Assembly: GCA_019843655.1 (NCBI GenBank)
Contig: JACDQD010000005.1
Span: 26,360,954 to 26,424,953, forward strand
DNA: 64,000 bases
Direction of reading: 5' to 3'
Source: Lethocerus indicus
Lineage: Eukaryota; Arthropoda; Insecta; Hemiptera; Belostomatidae
The position numbers were made by a program, and so were the translations under genes. Numbering within the stretch: position 1 is the first letter of the stretch; the number at the start of each line of letters is the position of its first letter. Below, in pieces: positions 1 through 13,082 of this stretch. The notes under the pieces were generated by a model. That model worked only from the letters and a program-made list of their open reading frames with translations, searched no databases and was not told where the DNA came from.

Positions 1-3000
1 ATAAAGCACTATACAAAGTGTTTACTATAAAATATTACCTCTTTTTTGCATCTTCTGTGCCGTTCTTATTTAATTTGGAGAAACACTATTGCAGAACACT
101 TAAACAATTAAAATCATATAAATTAAAAAAAATTAATTTAAGGTTGTTATGTCTCAAATATTATTAAAATAGGTGAATTCTTTTTTCCAGGTTCATTTTT
201 GATAGGTCTTTTGACTTTAAGTCGGAGTGTTTATTATTATTCTATGAAGGTGAGCACCATTGAAGGTCCTGTCTAAAAATAATCTCTGAGTAGACATTTT
301 GAAGATGAAGAACATTCCACAAAATACTCTGCATTGTATTACTTTCCTATAGTCCTCAAAATAATCTACTCCCTGATCCTTATACCAATCTTCTCCCGCT
401 TCTCTCATGACTCACATCTCTTACTCTAATCTTTTACATGTTACTGTTCTTATTATTGCCTTTATTATTGATTTATACTATTGTAATAATTATATTATTA
501 TTATTATTGTTATCATCATCATCATCATCATCATCTTCATTATTTGTATGATGTTTGTCATGGGTTTTGTCTTTCTTCTATTATTTTTGGAAATATATGT
601 TTACTGTATATTCACTGGAACCTTCCCTCATATTTTATTGAGTAGGTGACAGTGAAAAACATGAAATTGTAAATACATTTAAGAAAAGTATATTTTCGGA
701 GAGGATTCAACAATATCGTGAGGCTTTTTGCACCTTGAATTGTGCCACTTCAAAGTAAGGAATGAGCAGGCTTATGGCTCTCCAGTATATGAGTTGTGTG
801 ATATAAAGAGCAAGTATGCAAATATTTTAAATTTTATATATATACATATATAGGTATATATGTATATGTATAAATGTGAAACAAATTATTTTAATTTTAA
901 AATATTATGAATTTATTGAGTAAAGTGTTTTTCTGATACACATAAGAAGTGACATGTATAAAATCTCATTGAGGGTATAAAAAGAAGTGTATTTTGATTA
1001 TGATTCTGTTCCTTTTAGTTTTTTGTATGCTTCAGATGTTTTGTGCATTGTCAAATTAATAATTTGTCATATAAATTTATCATTGAATTAACATTAGGAA
1101 TTAATGTAAATCTGATGGTATGTATATAAAGAAACTCTAGTGGCAGTAAATCAATCAATTTAAATACAGAAATGTGCACATAAAATTAATAAATTCCTTT
1201 TGAAAAGAAAGTACAAAAGCTTATTTCTGTGTCAGCTGAATTCTAATTGATCTGAAGCTTTATATCCTTGTTCTTTCCTGTATTACAATGTTAGATTTGC
1301 TCTCTAAATAATAAATAGTTATCTCATTAATATACTCACCCCAAGTAAAATACATATACATTTTTTAAAATGAAATGAAAGAAAGATATCACATTTAACT
1401 GAGTCTGAAACATTACTTGTCATGTAATAGCATATTATATCACTTTTAGTTCTACTATTTTTTTGTAAGTAAAAAATGTACAGAGACTGATAATATGGGA
1501 ATATTTGTCAGAGTAAATACTATCATTCTTTTATATACAACTATAAATTGAGGAAGAAAAACAAAACATTGTGAAATGAAGGGAATTTATATACATTCAT
1601 AAATGTTATATATAATGATATTGGTTATGTGACTCCTTTTTTTGTATACAATAATAAAAAAAATTATCTCCCATAATCAACTTATAAATATTACATTATA
1701 CATGTTCATATATATTTTAGTTAATAGCTATTTAAAATTAGACTATAAATTGTTTTGTTTTAAACAATTTTTATGTGTGAAGTCATTGATTCATAGTAAA
1801 TGTTAAGATCTTCACCGTTTTTGTTTATATTTCCACCTATTTTTCAGCAATTAATATTGGTACAATAATGAAATAGCTGATTTGGCTATCATATAATTCA
1901 AGTGTTAGTTTTAAAAATGTGTTCAACATTTTATGTGGATTGGGAATATGGTAGAGTATCTCAGAACAAAATAAGGTCAGGTGAAAGCAATATCTTTTTG
2001 AAATGAATACCGCTTAAAAATGTCTTTTTAATGTCAGAATGATACATATTTTTGAACTAATGTGAAATGTCTATATAATTTCTAGGATGAAATTCATTTG
2101 GTAAAATAATAATTTATCACTAGCTGAAATACCTGTCATTTGCATGGATTTATTTAAAAAGAAGAGTGCTAACATAGATAAAATATTTGTTGGCTTATAG
2201 CATGACTCAGGAAGCCCTATCGGAAGGTGATAAGAAATGAAGATGAATATCAACTTTTAGGTTCTATATATTGTTTTTTCTGTTTCAATATTAATATAAA
2301 ATTAATGAATCACAGTAGGCTAGTTTATATTTCTTATTTTTATATTGTTTTATATATAATTTAATTTAATATATTACTTTTTATTCCTTTACAAGAAATG
2401 TGTTCAAATAGTTTGTAAGTTTACCGCTAGTTCATAATAAGTTTGACTTGTGGCTCTATCTTGAGTCAACCATTTAAACTTGGGTATATCCTATATACGC
2501 GTTATTTTTATTTTTTCACTCATGGAATGTGTTAATTGTGGTACCAACATGAGTTTATAGGTGTGACGCCATCCCCCACTCAAGTAAGGTCTCCCTCTCT
2601 CTTGGCCACTGAGTAGCCCAAGGGGATATGACAACGGAAATTGTAATTAGGAAGGTTGGGGCCTACCTTTCCCCTCTTTGGCTGGAGGTACTAAAGTTAC
2701 CTTTGTAACTATTGACAAAACTTAACTACTATTAACATTATATAGGGAAGAAATACCATGTATTATTTAACATTCCACTTTATTATTAACAGTGTTAATA
2801 AGATAATTCGGGACCTAAGTGCTTCTCAAGTTGAATGCTTTGAGTATGTTTTATAATTTTAAAACTGTACTACATATACTTAATTCAAGGCAAAACAGAT
2901 CGTAATTAAACACATTCTTATGCGGAAATCAGTGAAGCATAAGACCAAATCAGTAAGTGGAAACTGAGAATCATAAGAGTTATGCTATTCCAAGTCCTCA

Positions 3001-3665
3001 TCAACCACCAAACACATTTTAATTGTAATTAAGGCTTTGCTTTTTTATCAAAATCTAACTATAAACTGCTGATTGTTGCTTATATTATAAAATACAAATA
3101 TTTTTTAATAAATCATTTCTGGATTTTAATTTGATTGATTCTACAGGAAATTAGGAATTGAAAATTCCTAATACTACAGTAGGGCAATTCTGGAGAACTA
3201 TCAAAACTACAGAAAAGACTACAGTATTATCAATAATTATGAGTTATGATTACACATAATATTTCAATATTTACATATCCTATTTAAAATTTATAAGCAA
3301 TTTAATTAGTATATAATATAATATAATGGTTCAATATTTAATTCTTTGTTCCTTAATCATTATATTTTTCCATTGGCTCGGGAGTTCTTTTGTTGTCTGT
3401 TCCCCTCCCTTTGACGCAATTTTCTTGGATTTTTTTTGAGGTGGTTTAGGTTCTTTTCATAGGTGAAGTAACCCCTTTCTGTAACCTTCCCGCCACTCGC
3501 TTGCACCTGGCCTGGGACATTTAACTTCCTCAATAATAACCGTTGCCTTATAAGAGTTTTGAAAATGGTCCCGAAGCTGTTATTACTTTTAATATTAAAA
3601 CACTGTACAATGCTACGTTAGAACACTGTGTAGAATGCTACGTATTATAAATGCAGGTAAAGTAC
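1..3665. other. AT-rich non-coding DNA, probably intron of the TPPP paralogue
   Basis: I found no recognisable coding exon. GC-richer islands at 2560-2700 and 3370-3545 look like decayed repeats. The stretch from 480 to 540 is low complexity (ATT and ATC repeats). If the paralogue is intact, its last intron runs through here. Confidence 0.5.
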
Positions 3666-6264
3666 CGCAACGCTGTTGAGTGCTGGCCGACCGCAAGTAG
3701 AAAGTTTTTCTTTCACCAACGTGCAGTCTAAGTGCTTGGTCTTCGAGAGGTCTTCAAGGTACTTGAGAAATTCGTCATAAGTCATTGTACGGTGCCTTAA
3801 AATATATGATATTTATTTTATTTCCTCGCCTATTATATAGTAGCATTGAAATGCAGTAGGAATCAAAGTGAGAGACCAAAATTATACTCTAACACAGCGG
3901 TTCCCAAATTGTTTCGGCTTCCGGTGCCCTTAATATATCAGATTTTCCGCGGCGTCTCAATTAAAATATTGGTCTATCTCAAGGTAAACTTTATGTTAAT
4001 AGTTGTTTTTCTTCGTTTCCAGAAAAGTATTGACACCTATACCTCGTATGTTGTCTGAAATTTATTTAATAATTAAATAACCCTGTAGCAAACAGCAGTT
4101 TGGGAGTCACTGCTCTAACCCGAACCACATGCCATTTCTTTAAAAATATACGATGTACAATTTATTGATTAAGAACTAATGTCTATCGCGATATTCGATA
4201 GAAATAGGCTGTACCTAAATGTATTATTAATAGAACGGAATTAGGCTGTTATAAGAAAAGCGCTGCAAATGCATAATTGCATAAAGTTTAAACAAAATTA
4301 GAAATTACTTCATTTAAGATACACGTTGGGTGGTTCGAGAGGGTTTGGTACATTCTTGTAATCTCCTGTCTCCAACCACTGATTCAGTCTTATGGTAGAC
4401 CACTGTAGGCTTTTCGCTATCTTCAGTAGCCTTACATCAATATATTAGTGAGGGGTTAAGCGTGTACGTTGCCTGTCAGGCATCCCGTCTGCCCTATTAT
4501 TGCCAAAATTGAAAGAAGTGTGGTATGTACCTGTACTTCTGGAATGTGATGGCAGTATCGGTTGTTGTGATTTTTTTGCCATCTATAACATTGGCCTGCT
4601 TCAACCACTTGTCCGATTGGGTGAGAGTTATTACTTTTCCATTCGATCTTGCTTTAACATAATCGCCGAATTACATGATGAAGTAAAATGTAATTTGTCA
4701 AATGAAAACGCATTTATTTATTACGTTAGGCAATTAACGCAGTTCAGTACTATGTATTGTTTTGCCTTTAGTTATCGGCAAACACAAATGTGAGTAAACA
4801 CGATCACAGTATACCAATAGTCACATTGTTAGATAACTAAATTATGTACGAACGTATTACCAAAATCAGATCTGGTACCTGCCATGTATTTTTTGTGATG
4901 TTCGCGAAATATCTATAGCAAAATGACGGCCACTTTTGACTATGAACCTTTATTGCAAAGAAACTCATTCATTAGTTTCAGAGGGTTTTATAATCTAATT
5001 TCAACGTACATTTTCAACGACAAATATGTTCTGTATGTTCTCCACACAGAAAATAAATTGGAGAGTAAAATAATTTTTTATAATAACAATTTCACGTATA
5101 AATAGTAATTGTATATTAGTGAGTTGTATGCAGCCTATTATGTCGAGTGATAATAAGAAAATTATAACAAAGTGATAAGAAAATTATTGTTCGAACAATA
5201 TTTCCCCTGTTCATTTCAGGTGCATCCATCTTTATGTAACCCTGGGATACTCCTAGTACCTAAACATAAGATATCCGATCAAAATATCCGTATTGCAATC
5301 GCATTGGGTTCTTTGAATCAAGAATGCTTTTTGATAAAACGAATTTTGCATTCTGAATTCGTGCAGAACATTTGATTTAAACAAATAATGGACTAAAATA
5401 TAGGAATTTCTCAGATCAGTTAATATTCATCAAATGAACTAATAATTATGAACACATAAATTGGTAAATTGGTAAGGGGAAACAGAGAGTACAGCAGGGT
5501 AACAGGTTAGGGCAGGATACATTGAGAAAATAAATAGAAACATTTTCTATCTGGTAAGATACAGATTCTTGCTGGTAGTCTAGACAGGTCGTGAGATGCA
5601 AACAATTGACCGTTACAAAGCTAAAGCGTAACGCCATGAACCGCCAATGCCATTTTGCCAATTCTTTACGCGTTCGTTAGGTCGGTGAAGCAACGCCCGA
5701 TGAGGTAAGACAGGTGACGTAGAAGTTCCTAAATAATATGATCACGCTGGGAAAAAAGCGGGAATGTTAGTAACTTTGGAATTCGTCCAGCCTGTAGTTT
5801 TATATTTTACAAATGTCTAGGTTCAAGAATATTTTTTCAGAATCGAAGGAGAATAATGACTCTAATATTAATTATATGGTCAAGTGATTGAAATCTCGAT
5901 AATTCAATGTGGTACACATCCGAATCAATCAACTACGGGCTCGATTTAATTTTTAATGACTTAGCTCTAACACCTCTACTTATAAATTTAAATTAAATAG
6001 ACTCATGTTCGTCGATGGACGTTATTGAGACTTACAAAGAAGGAACAAATATGTTGTTAAAAGTATTATAAATCAACTTTACTTTACCTTTAACGAAATT
6101 GGATTGGAAGATAATTGTACTTTGCTTAAAACAATGAATTGAATCATAAAAAATCGGTTTCGGGTTCAAACAGATACGTTTGGGAATTAAAAATATAAAT
6201 AAAAAGGCTTACCATCACCAAATTTCGAAAATGCCTGGAACTGTAATTCGAGGGTATCTGCCAT
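3666..6264 (-). CDS. TPPP/p25-alpha paralogue, 5' three coding exons (partial)
   Basis: Three minus-strand exons join in phase: 6264-6213 (starts [17 protein letters not shown]), 4651-4531 (contains [19 protein letters not shown]) and 3795-3666 (contains [13 protein letters not shown] and [12 protein letters not shown]). All have GT/AG borders on the minus strand (gtaagc, gtacat and gtactt donors). The product is a p25-alpha domain protein, a family that binds and bundles microtubules. The third exon is 130 nt with the same entry and exit phase as the second coding exon of the neighbouring TPPP gene (14663-14792), which strongly supports homology. Unlike that gene, this one has an extra intron after FSKFGD. 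The C-terminal exon carrying the GKGKGIAGR block was not found between 1 and 3665, so it probably lies beyond the left edge. There is no stop or frameshift in what is seen. An acceptor-like site just before the ATG suggests a spliced 5' leader. Confidence 0.85.
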
Positions 6265-8189
6265 GTCTCCCATAGCCTAATATTGTTATTTTACACCAAT
6301 GCGAACATTTTTTTTACGTTTTTGTAATTTGTTTGCGCTTGAATAAATTTTAGTCAATTTTGTCTGAGGTTGCTTGGAAACCTTTACTTTGATTATATTT
6401 AAATCGTGCTGTGGTAATTTTGATTATTTTTCATTCTCAGTACTATTATTTATAATGAAATCCTTCCCCTTAAGGATCAATCCTTATATGGCGACTAAAT
6501 CGTCCTCCTTCCCTGCTATTGTGAGAATATACGAAGGCTCATTGAACGTGGAATCATTTCATTGCAAAGCATATGTACATACACATATGTCAAAGTAATA
6601 AAAACATTCCAGATGATGCTGTGATTATTCTGTTGCGAGTTCTGCTGTTTATTTGCTGTGCAAATATATATCACAATTGTATTTACAATTGGTTGTTGAA
6701 TATAAATAGGACAATTGCATATTTAATAAAATTATGATAAAATTTATTAATAGCAGCTGCTTAGTTAAAGTTAAACTGATGTATGAGAAGATATCTATAT
6801 CATCACTCTTGTGGTTCCACTCGCTGATTTGGTGCTCACTATGACCGGTCTTGGCTACTCGCTACCGTCAGTAGGAAGTAATATTAAACATTCGCGAGTG
6901 ACATTCCAAACCTTCTTAGACCGGTTATCTTAAATTAGAAACGATCTATAGTTACAGGCAAATTCGATGCGATGGTTCTATGATTTTACATATAAATATT
7001 CTGTGTATTTCAAATTCTGCATATATGTATGAAAGGCTCATCGATAAGTGTTATAATATAATGAGGTATTTACGCGTGTCGACTGCCGATTAAGCATTCC
7101 GTCAGAACTGCTACTATGCTTTTTTACGTGGGCGATAGGGCAAATTTCGGTCGGCCTCCTGACACAAAAATAGATCTGAATTCTGGTCATAACGTTAAAA
7201 CTACATGGTACATAGTAATCGTGTTAGCCCAATACTTTGCGTGCACACATCCGTGCGCGGGGGAAAAGATGAATATTTCTTGGCCGCGTAAGACTAACTT
7301 CATTTCGGTGTAACACGACTGTGCGTGGTATCGTTTTAAAGCTCTCGACGAGATCGATTCAAATATACAAAGAACATTTCGTTTTCTTATAAACCGCGAA
7401 TTGTTTTCTTATAAACCGCGAGTGCAAAACGATTATGCATGGTGTATGCTTGATCTACCAAGTACAATCGTTTTCTTGTGAACGGGTGAACATCTTCAAC
7501 AATGCCGGTCTGTGTTGGCCGTAACGAATTCAATAAACGTCCTGAAACCCCATACACATGGTATGAATTCAAAACAGTTTTCAGTTGAAAATGCTCGTTT
7601 CAACTCTCCCATCTGGAAGTCGTAGGCCAACAACCCAACCTGAACGCAGTTCAGAACTGCCGAACCTACCCAATCTTTGGTGCCATAAGATCAGTTGTGA
7701 TGAGCTAAGGGGATGCTTCTTTAGTGCTTCTTCGGTGCTACAAGCTTAAGTACCTCCTTAATCTACTAACGGAATATTACTGTCGGTGACGGTAGGCCAA
7801 AACCAGCCTAGCGTACTTCCGAATCAAAGAATGGAGCAAAAGACTGCGAGAGTGATGACGTGTTTTTATTTATGCAGTATATAATACATTTATCTAATTT
7901 TATTTTGCAAAATATTTGTTCGGCCTCACGAGATTCACGAGGAAAATATTTATATTTAAAATTAGTTCATCTTAATTGGCAGAATACAAAAGGAGTTCCA
8001 AATCCTTGCGGATTCCCGATATCTTAAGACGAAACGTCGACGATTTCTGTTCAGACAAGAATTATTCCCTTTTGCACCTTTCCTTCAGCACCTTTATAAA
8101 TTTATAGTAAACTACTAAATAATCGCTAAATATTTCAAGTTGTAAGAACAAAAAAATTCTCGGAAATATTTATATTAACTGCCGAAGTG

Positions 8190-8519
8190 GGAGTGGCCGG
8201 GGCATGCGCCTTTTATCAGGCTGAGGTTTCTGTTAACGCACGCTCTTTGATAGCCCCAGTCTCTCTTCGTTGTTCCCGTCGCCTTTCCCCTACCTTTCGC
8301 AGTTATTTCTGATCGCCAAGCCTGCAACCAGCGGTCTGTTTCGTTCCACGATTTTGAACCTTAAGGCTGGAGTACAGTTCGGATTTCAAAGTCGCGCAGT
8401 CCAGACGCCTTAGCCAATTTGCCCGGGCGATTGTTATTCGACAGTTTTCAGATCAATATTTGGCTGTGCCACTCATTTACCCTCTTCGACTTAGGAAAGC
8501 CCCTGCTCCCCGATAAAGG
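8190..8519 (+). promoter_or_regulatory. Candidate GC-rich promoter or leader exon
   Basis: This island has a visibly higher GC and CpG level than its flanks, with no open frame and no visible repeat. It ends at a donor-like GATAAAG|GTAAAC at 8519. It could be an alternative TPPP leader exon or a regulatory element of the divergent TPPP pair. Confidence 0.25.
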
Positions 8520-10759
8520 TAAACATTAAGAATTACATTTTCGATTTTTTTTTTCAATAATTTACCGGGATTGCATTCGATCAATACAATTAAAATAATA
8601 GGAGTAACTTGTTTAAATGTTTATTATAAAATGTTATAGATCGTAAAGAATTAATAGGCTCCTATAAATATCATAGAAGTTTATACTGCGATTATATTAA
8701 ATAATTCCATTTGGTATTTAATTTATTTCTTTTAACTTTGAATTTCTGTAAAGTAAAAATAAAATTTACCCGCATAAGTAAAGAACGTTTTATAACTTAT
8801 TTTATCTTATAAGATGAAAAATTATAATTCTAACTGTAATAATGTTGCAATTATTTAAAGGGATATGTTAAGAGAAGGATGTTATATTAAGTCAGCCCTT
8901 GAGAGTTAAAATTGTAAGTGTTCTCATCCAACAGATGTTTCATCTCATCTTCCTCTTCTACCCGATGAATAAATGTCACTGAATTACATAATTCTGCGGA
9001 AAATAGGTCTAAAGTTAAAAAAAAATAATTGCTTTAATTATTTTAATGAAGAAAAAATTAAAAACCGAATGTCATAATAGTAAAGCATATTCCGATTCCT
9101 GAGATTATATTGATTTTACCCTCACGTGTTGAAATTTACTACCCATACTCTAGTTACTTACGTATTTGTATCAATACACTACTAACATTTATGAACGTTT
9201 ACGTATTCCAAAGTTCCTAAATTGTCTAGCATTTATAAAGTTAAGAATGAAGAATATAATTATATAAGTCCAAATATAATGCTTGGTAGATCAATCTGGT
9301 GCCAATAAATTTAACTTAAATTTTGGTATTGTTAACGTAGTGAACCGCATAGCGTTATTTACTCGTGCTTGAGGGTTTTGTATGTAGGATACCTATATTT
9401 TATACATACAATTTATTTCTAATATAGCTGGTATACACTCCTTGTTATCGCGCTCATTACTTGTTCCATGAAATATTGACATTATACTAATTACTGTCTG
9501 GTATATATTGTTGTATGTATCTTTAATTAGTGCTGTACCATTCAATGCAATTTGCAACTGCGTTATTCCATATAAAACAAGAAGTCAACGATATCGATAT
9601 TTTACTTTCAAATAATTTAATGGTAAAGTAGTATTGTCCGGACTATTGTCCTTCTGCAGAGACGTATTTCTTGGGAAACTGAGTTTATGGCCGCATTAGT
9701 ATGGCCGCAAAGTAACCAGTGTCAATTTTCAATCGTTTCAATTTAAAGCGAATTTTTACGTCGTTGATACTACCCATCACCAAGGAGTAAGCTTAGATTA
9801 CTATTATAAGACGGAGGAACAACATTCCATTAATTTACCTTATCACAATGTCTGTTTGGTTCATGGACTGTTGTACCCTTACAATGGCTGATGACAGTCA
9901 CACAAAGTCTTCAGCCACTCAAGTCATTCTATAATCGTCGTCAGTAGCATTCTGTTGGCAAAATAATGCAGGTAGTCGTGTATCTTGCACTGTTGTGACG
10001 GGATGTTCAATTGGCAGACGACGAACCCAATTAAACTCAAGAAATGCCTCACCGTAATGCTGACGATTCTGAGAAGACCCAATCGGTATAGTTTTGGACC
10101 TAAGATGTGAATGGAGATGAAAGATCGTTAAGTATTGATATTCCAAGCCCTCACAGGCTCCCCCCACCGGGTGGGGAATTAATCGGGCAGGGAATATATA
10201 ATGCACGGTGTTGTTAATACGGTCAACAACACGTGTAACAAAATTTGATTACAACTGGAAAAGTTGTAGGCAAACCGGCAGCCACTTGACACAAATATGT
10301 AATTAATAATGAGATACGCTCGAAGATAATGGGCAAACAATTCAAGTAGGTTTATACGCTAAATGTATACATTAGATTAGGAGTGATGTATTATTATCCG
10401 GTTTTATGTTATTACGAAAAGTATTTATAACAAGGAGAGACGGGCGTTAAACGTTTAGCTGACCCAGTCTCCGCGTTGAGAAAAACCTGATATGCTACTA
10501 GCCCGACGAGGCTGCCTGATATTGCACTGCTGTATTTTCAACCCAGACGCGTTTTCAGTGTGCGAATTAAACCTGAATTGACGAACGATCTTTAACTATT
10601 TAAGCTATCCGTTATAAGCCAGTGGCACCTGGTTATTTAAGGAAGACTGGACCGCTCACGCTTGAAATCGGACCGACATATTCCCGCGCATTACACGCCT
10701 TGGCGAATCTTCATTGGCCGTAACCGACCAATTTTCACCCCCGAAGGCCACTCGATGAG

Positions 10760-11062
10760 AATAGGTTGAATTAAAAGACTAACATATATTTACTCTTCCG
10801 GTTTTGCGTGTTGTCACAGCCTACAATGAAGTGTAACGAGTCCGAACAATGTGAAAAATATTATTTTCAGAGTAGTTGCGATTTATTGCGTTCACCCTAT
10901 TAAAGCGATCTTGCAGTTGGCTGTTTTTAGAGCTAATTTATAAAAACTTTATTTCACGAAAAACATCGAGGGCATTTATACGGGCTGATTTAACGCAGGA
11001 TGATCGCTTTTCCATGTCATTGTTTGGTAGCATTAATTGCGGATATTCTAAGTATCTGAGGT
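10760..11062 (+). promoter_or_regulatory. Candidate TPPP promoter and non-coding 5' exon
   Basis: A CpG-rich stretch with CCAAT boxes in both orientations (10710-10735) is followed by sequence ending in a strong donor at 11062 (CTGAG|GTAAGC). An acceptor-like ttttcag also lies at 10864-10870. TPPP needs an upstream leader exon, because its ATG directly follows an acceptor. This is inference only, and 8190-8519 is an alternative. Confidence 0.3.
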
Positions 11063-11767
11063 AAGCAAAAAAAATGTATCGAATTTTATTTTTTTAATAG
11101 CGAAATAACATTTAACACACCGAGGAAGAATATTGATATTAGGAAGAAAACTATACGGCTATTGAGATTCTACTGCTATTAGGCTTGCGAAACCTTTTTC
11201 TGCACAACCCCCAAACGTGTAAATTCGTGGGGTATAAATGGAAACAGTTTAAAGAACTCTATGGATTTTATTTTGGAATTGATACCTCGAACTAGATTCC
11301 CCAGTGGATTAATCGAAATTTGATTATTGAGTTTTCAAGTGATAATACTACTTCAACGAGATAATTGGAAGTAATCCATCGATAATAGCCAATCGGTACA
11401 CCAGGTTAGACTCGGATCTGTTATCTGAGCGATATACATATAAACGGGATGGGCCATTTGAACATTGCGCTATCGTGACGTTGGGGTGGGCTGATGTCAT
11501 TTCCTCAAATACAGCCGCAAACAGTGTTAACTGGTTTTTAAACCAAAGTCACCTCTGAGCGCTCGGCCCAAGGTCCCCCCTCCACAGTCGTTTTCCGCTT
11601 GGCGGTATAGCCTGGCTAGACTTTATGCTAGCAGTTTTACTCGTGCATCCCTGGAATCGCACAATACTAAGAAATTATTGTATTAAAACTAAAGAATTCC
11701 CTTTCACAATAGGGTATGAAAAGATTTTTCACGGCAAAATGTAATATATATAAGTTATGCGACTTAT

Positions 11768-11772
<5 letters not shown>

Positions 11773-11821
<49 letters not shown>
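11773..11821. repeat. (TA)n microsatellite
   Basis: About 49 bp of uninterrupted TA repeats in the non-coding stretch upstream of TPPP. Confidence 0.95.
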
Positions 11822-11823
<2 letters not shown>

Positions 11824-12735
11824 AAAATGTGATAGTCCTAGCTACTTGTTTAAGACTATCAACCAAAGAATTGACTGTCAAGAAGGAGAAGGAAGAATCA
11901 CAAAACAACAAAGACATAATTTGAAAACAACTTTTTTGGCTTCGGTCAGATCACAGAGAGAATCGGTTCGTTTTTTTAACGCATAGGATGCTAAATGAGG
12001 AGTTTTAAACCAAATCGATTTTATTAATTGATAGTATACGAGACTTTTTTGTAATAGACTGGAAGTTCTGAGCATTACTTTTCTCGGGGACTCGATCCTT
12101 TTAATAATAACTATTTGAAATTGCAGTAGATTCCATTGGAATACTAATTCTCATAGTTTTGGACCCTATCAGCTCGACTGGAGATTCACCGTAATGAGCT
12201 TGGAGAACGTAGGTTGTGATCTTTGGCCCAAACAAATTGAATTCAATGATCTATTAATCATTGGTGCGAGTTTTAGGTAATAATTGCGCAGTGACTGAAA
12301 TAATGCGTCCTTACTGGGTATCGTATGTATTGGGTTAGTTTACAGAATACCATCCTACAATCCATGTCATGGAACTGCCACCGTTCGAAAATGTTATCTG
12401 TATTTAATTGGATAGAAAAAACAAACTTAAAGTGCTGCCAATCTGTTATTTATCAATATTAATGTTATGTACAGATTTAATAGTTGTATAGGTTTATGTT
12501 GTTGTTTTTTTCTTATATCGCACATATAGGTGTGTATAGGCTTATGAATTCATAACTCCCTAATTAAAATAAATGTTTTTGTGCATAGATAAATTACATA
12601 TAAAAAAATTCCAGTTGCTTCGCATTCTCATCCTTCTAATTAAATTAAAAATTCTAGTTAAATTCCCCTAACGAGAATTTACGGCTCTTTGTAATAAAAA
12701 ATTGGTTCGAGCAATTATTTTACTAAAATTATGCT

Positions 12736-12940
12736 GTAGATTTCGTGTGTTTCTGTCTCCTCTCGCTGGATTGGTCTTTTGCTAGACCGGTTTCTTTGGA
12801 CTTTGGATGTTTTTTGGGCATCCTCACTGCACTGTCACTGTCACTCGTACTGTGTACGTGTACTTGTGTGTATTGTGTTCGGGGATGTTGTTTGTCTTAT
12901 TTCGGTTGGGGGGGATTTTGTTAATCGGCATAAGTCTTTT
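12736..12940 (+). repeat. Dispersed repeat copy A (GTAGATTTCGTGTGTTTCTG head)
   Basis: This matches the fold-back copies at 55.8-56.6 kb: TTTCGTGTGTTTCTG, then GGTCTTTTGCTAGACCGG (a short hairpin), GGACTTTGGATG, and a GATGTTGTTTGT...GATTTTGTTAATCGGC tail. A segment of about 38 bp present in the other copies (CTGCTCGCCATCTTC...) is missing here. The family was not identified. Confidence 0.75.
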
Positions 12941-13082
12941 CTTCGGCTTGTTCTGTGGTATAGACTTGGCCACCGTACGGAATAAGAAAAATATTAATAG
13001 TAAACTACAGTTTAATTGTGTACTTTAAAATTGCAAAATGATACCGATAAAAAGCAACTATATAACTATGATTTTCTTATAG

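Larger units (their letters stand above)
6400..12700. other. CpG-rich non-coding region between the divergent TPPP genes
   Basis: No conserved coding sequence was recognised on either strand, although several chance frames of 60-95 codons occur. CpG is near its expected level (21 in 7081-7380), unlike most gene bodies here. A 19-bp direct repeat (TTTTCTTATAAACCGCGA, twice at about 7382-7420) is present. It probably contains the promoters of both TPPP genes. Confidence 0.5.

Noticed and set aside
4500..4793. A 97-codon plus-strand frame
   Set aside because: It is antisense to the second exon of the TPPP paralogue, which has clear family motifs and splice sites.
9919..10206. A 95-codon minus-strand frame with balanced composition
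   Set aside because: No family was recognised and no splice partner with matching phase was seen. It may be chance in a CpG-rich stretch.
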